Positions 4,874-6,689 of a stretch of DNA of 6,689 nucleotides are shown here, one piece after another (position 1 is the first letter of the stretch; each line of letters starts with the position of its first letter). A program made the translations under genes and the position numbers. Under the pieces are notes generated by a model. It was given only the letters and a program-made list of their open reading frames with translations, was not told the DNA's origin and made no database searches. Origin of the DNA: CAYLLT01 sp964591605 (GTDB lineage: Bacteria; Planctomycetota; Phycisphaerae; UBA1845; PWPN01); the NCBI GenBank assembly GCA_964591605.1, contig CAZQEN010000398.1:1-6689 (forward strand), given 5' to 3'.

Positions 4874-5422
4874 TTGGGCGTGGCGAAAGCAGCCTGTGAG
4901 GTGATCGTTGACCAGGCCGACGGCCTGCATGAACGCGTAGCAGATCGTGGAACCGACGAACGTGAAACCGCGCCGCTTGAGATCCCTGCTCATGGCGTCC
5001 GATATCGTGGTCCGCGCGGGAACCTGCTGCATGCTCCGCCAGCGGTTCACGATGGGGCGTCCGTCGACGAAGCCCCAGATGTAGTCGTCGAACGATCCGA
5101 ACTGCTCGGCCACGTTCAGGAAGGACCGGGCGTTCTGAACGGCGGCTGCCACCTTGAGGCGGTTCCTCACGATGCCGGGGTCGGCCAGCAGCGCGGAGAG
5201 CTTGCGCGGCGTGTAGCGGGCGACGCGGGCCGGATCGAATCCATCGAATACCTCCCGATAGCGGGGCCGCTTGCGCAGGATGGTGTCCCAGCTCAAGCCC
5301 GCCTGGGCGCCTTCGAGAATGAGAAACTCGAAGAGCCGGCGGTCGTCGTGCAGGGGGACGCCCCACTCCCGATCGTGATAGTCGATGCTCAGTTCGTTGC
5401 GGGCCCAGTCGCAGCGTTTCAT
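4850..5422 (-). CDS. tag: DNA-3-methyladenine glycosylase I
   Basis: Cytoplasmic base-excision repair enzyme that removes 3-methyladenine from alkylated DNA. The 190-residue product has normal length and matches Tag throughout: an RCDW start, YHDREWG, DDRRLFEFL, LEGAQAGLSW, and a C-terminal NDHLTGC. In 190-residue numbering the zinc ligands are Cys4, His16, His174 and Cys178, and the catalytic or base-binding residues Tyr15, Glu37 and Trp45 are all kept, so the enzyme should be active. An in-frame ATG at 5434 would add four residues; 5422 is preferred because the family usually begins MxRCxW and a TATGAT box lies just upstream. No Shine-Dalgarno is visible. The gene diverges from the methyltransferase gene and precedes the CpaE-like gene by 364 bp, probably in a separate unit. 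No ada, alkA or other alkylation-response gene is nearby. Confidence 0.95.
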   Translation of the reverse strand: MKRCDWARNELSIDYHDREWGVPLHDDRRLFEFLILEGAQAGLSWDTILRKRPRYREVFDGFDPARVARYTPRKLSALLADPGIVRNRLKVAAAVQNARSFLNVAEQFGSFDDYIWGFVDGRPIVNRWRSMQQVPARTTISDAMSRDLKRRGFTFVGSTICYAFMQAVGLVNDHLTGCFRHAQITAESGR

Positions 5423-5429
5423 GCGGATG

Positions 5430-5435
5430 ATCATA
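5430..5435 (-). promoter_or_regulatory. Possible -10 box of tag
   Basis: On the minus strand TATGAT lies seven bases before the ATG at 5422, placing transcription start at or next to the start codon, as in leaderless messages. The matching -35 (TTATAG, 17 bp upstream) is poor and overlaps the -10 of the divergent gene, so the two promoters would share DNA. Confidence 0.35.
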
Positions 5436-5453
5436 ACGCAATCGCACGGAAGC

Positions 5454-5459
5454 TATAAT
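5454..5459 (+). promoter_or_regulatory. -10 box of the methyltransferase gene
   Basis: TATAAT is a perfect -10 consensus 25 bases before the ATG at 5485, with expected transcription start near 5466. The -35 region (about 5431-5436) does not resemble TTGACA, so an activator or another sigma factor may help. It implies that the upstream ATG at 5458, which overlaps this box, is not the start. Confidence 0.5.
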
Positions 5460-5472
5460 GTGGACGCCCTCT

Positions 5473-5477
5473 GGAGG
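5473..5477 (+). promoter_or_regulatory. Ribosome binding site deciding the methyltransferase start
   Basis: GGAGG sits seven bases before the ATG at 5485. Together with the -10 box at 5454-5459 it selects this start over the in-frame ATG at 5458. Confidence 0.75.
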
Positions 5478-5484
5478 TTTCGAG

Positions 5485-6261
5485 ATGGCCGCCGCACCGA
5501 TCCCTGAATTCATCGAGGTCGAGCCGGAGCTGTACGACGCGCTGATTGACTGGCCCAAACGACTCGGCAACGAGACCCCCCTTCTACGCGAAGTGATGCA
5601 GCGCACCGGCGCCCGCCGCGTCCTGGACGCGGCATGCGGCACCGGGCGGCATGCGGCCCTGATGCATTCGTGGGGACTGGAGGTCACGGGAGCTGACGCC
5701 AGTCCTGGAATGATCGCCCATTGCCGCAGGCACTACGGCGAAAGCGAGCGTCTGGCCTGGGTGGAGCGGCGGTTCGACGAAGGACCGCGCCCCCAAGATG
5801 CGCGATTCGACGCGGTGCTGTGTCTGGGAAACTCGCTGGCCCTCGCGCCGGGCCGCGCCGAGGTCGAACGATCGGTGCGGGCGATGCTCGAGTGGCTCCG
5901 GCCGGGCGGCGCGCTGCTGCTGCAGGTGTTGAACCTCGAGCCGATCCTCGAAGGACCGATGATCTGGCAGAAATGCCTCCGCACGAGCCTGCGGGGCGAG
6001 ACGCACGTTCTTCTGAAGGGGATTCACCGCGTCGGCGATCGCGGCCATGTGGACCTGGTGGATCTGGCGATCGACCGGGCCGAGCTGCGGCCGCAGCATC
6101 ATCAGGCGGAGTTCCTGGGAATGCCCCCGGAGTGGCTGGTTCACACCGCCCAGCAGGAGCGGGGAGTACACATCGAGGTGTTCGGTTCCTACCGCAAGGA
6201 GCCATTCGCGCCCGCGCGCAGTACGGACCTGATCGCGCTGCTCACCCGGGCGGACGGCTGA
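5485..6261 (+). CDS. Class I SAM-dependent methyltransferase
   Basis: A 258-residue cytoplasmic methyltransferase with the Rossmann-like SAM fold. Motif I is VLDAACGTG at 46-54, the acidic residue after strand 2 is Asp71 (TGADASPGM), a DAVLCLGNSLA segment stands at 109-119 where strand 4 is expected, and RPGGALLLQVLN at 139-150 is the post-strand-5 turn and strand. The N-terminal YDALIDWPKRL and the CLGNSL segment recall glycine/sarcosine N-methyltransferase-like proteins, but the substrate cannot be assigned. The C-terminal third is the substrate-facing part and shows no motif I know. The start is fixed by GGAGG and a TATAAT box. The gene diverges from tag (62 bp between starts) and converges on the LolA-like gene with only 12 bp between stop codons. 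Confidence 0.88.
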   Translation: MAAAPIPEFIEVEPELYDALIDWPKRLGNETPLLREVMQRTGARRVLDAACGTGRHAALMHSWGLEVTGADASPGMIAHCRRHYGESERLAWVERRFDEGPRPQDARFDAVLCLGNSLALAPGRAEVERSVRAMLEWLRPGGALLLQVLNLEPILEGPMIWQKCLRTSLRGETHVLLKGIHRVGDRGHVDLVDLAIDRAELRPQHHQAEFLGMPPEWLVHTAQQERGVHIEVFGSYRKEPFAPARSTDLIALLTRADG

Positions 6262-6273
6262 GCGCGGGCCTGG

Positions 6274-6689
6274 TCACTTCTCGCCTGGAGGGGGAGCTGC
6301 AGCGGCGGGTCCTGGGAGCCGTTCTTCAGTGACTGCGTAGTCGAGATCGGGGAGATTCAGCTCGCTGCCCGCCATACCGGTGTTGATCCGCAGGTCTCGG
6401 AAGTTGGCCGTGATGGTCTTGTCCTCTTCCTTGTCTTCGGTCATCAACCTGACGGGCAGATCCAGCTTTTTGTCGATCCAGAAGTGCACGGCGCCGTAGC
6501 GTTTGTCGAGCTCGCCGCCGGGTTTTGGCTTGCACTCGAGGTGGTCGGTGTCGGTGGCAGGCGGATCCTTCGGACCTGGAGGAATCCACTTGATGTCGAA
6601 CGTACCGATGATGTCGGCTTTCTTCTGGCCGAAGGGAACGGGAAACGGACCCTGGCCGAGTTTGAAGACTTCTTTTTTCTCACCGGGAG
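6274..6689 (-). CDS. LolA-like outer-membrane lipoprotein-sorting family protein, C-terminal part
   Basis: This minus-strand frame is open from the right edge to a TGA at 6274-6276; only the last 137 or so residues are visible, and the N-terminus with any signal peptide lies outside. Readable segments are FKLGQGPFPVPFGQKK, DHLECKPKPG, a WIDKKLDLPVRLM strand pair, ITANFRDLRIN and LNLPDLDYAV. This alternation of lysine-rich turns and amphipathic strands with a DxxxxLPV hairpin fits the LolA/LolB-like half-barrel, which binds lipoprotein acyl chains in the periplasm; the GQGPFP..FGQKK type is one I associate with planctomycete members. The protein ends in a short Ala/Pro tail. A GTG at 6489 could be misread as a start, but the homologous region continues well upstream of it. 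It converges with the methyltransferase gene, and no obvious terminator lies in the 12-bp gap. Confidence 0.72.
   Translation of the reverse strand, partial: PGEKKEVFKLGQGPFPVPFGQKKADIIGTFDIKWIPPGPKDPPATDTDHLECKPKPGGELDKRYGAVHFWIDKKLDLPVRLMTEDKEEDKTITANFRDLRINTGMAGSELNLPDLDYAVTEERLPGPAAAAPPPGEK

Noticed and set aside
4283..5458. Long plus-strand frame across tag and the intergenic stem-loop
   Set aside because: It is antisense to tag and reads through the inverted repeat; tag on the minus strand has all family residues.
6274..6489. Reading the right-edge gene as a complete 71-residue protein starting at GTG 6489
   Set aside because: The frame continues open to the window edge and the upstream residues (for example FKLGQGPFP) fit the same LolA-like family, so it is the 3' part of a longer gene.

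Overview
The window looks like a piece of a high-GC bacterial chromosome, most probably a planctomycete (Phycisphaerae or a relative). The pointers are a LolA-like protein at the right edge with sequence features I associate with planctomycetes, a CpaE/TadZ-like ATPase away from any tad cluster, a CPBP protease in a loose gene order, and an inverted repeat in a style I associate with planctomycete genomes. No marker gene confirms this.

Layout. Bases 1-952 hold no convincing gene but many perfect or near-perfect inverted repeats. At 953-982 lies a near-consensus housekeeping promoter (TTGACA, 18 bp, TATAGT, extended TG) with a dyad filling its spacer. About 110 bp further on is a textbook intrinsic terminator (1100-1141), so the pair delimits a transcript of about 150 nt with no evident coding content: a small RNA or an attenuator leader. 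Downstream on the same strand is a DegT/EryC1-type sugar aminotransferase (1215-2318), then a CPBP (CAAX/Abi) intramembrane protease (2469-3254). Converging on it from the minus strand is a CpaE/TadZ-like protein (3280-4485) with a degenerate receiver domain and an atypical Walker A. Upstream of that gene is a 364-bp gap with a long imperfect stem-loop (4597-4679), then the minus-strand gene tag for 3-methyladenine DNA glycosylase I (4850-5422). A plus-strand class I SAM methyltransferase (5485-6261) diverges from tag. The minus-strand C-terminal part of a LolA-like protein (6274 to the edge) converges on the methyltransferase.

The genes do not form one pathway. They are single housekeeping or accessory genes (DNA repair, envelope sugar metabolism, membrane proteolysis, pilus-type localisation, envelope lipoprotein handling), mostly with their own signals. 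No clear defence, mobile or secondary-metabolite system is visible. The most noteworthy elements are non-coding: the promoter-terminator unit at 953-1141, the stem-loop at 4597-4679, and the hairpin-dense gene-free left end.
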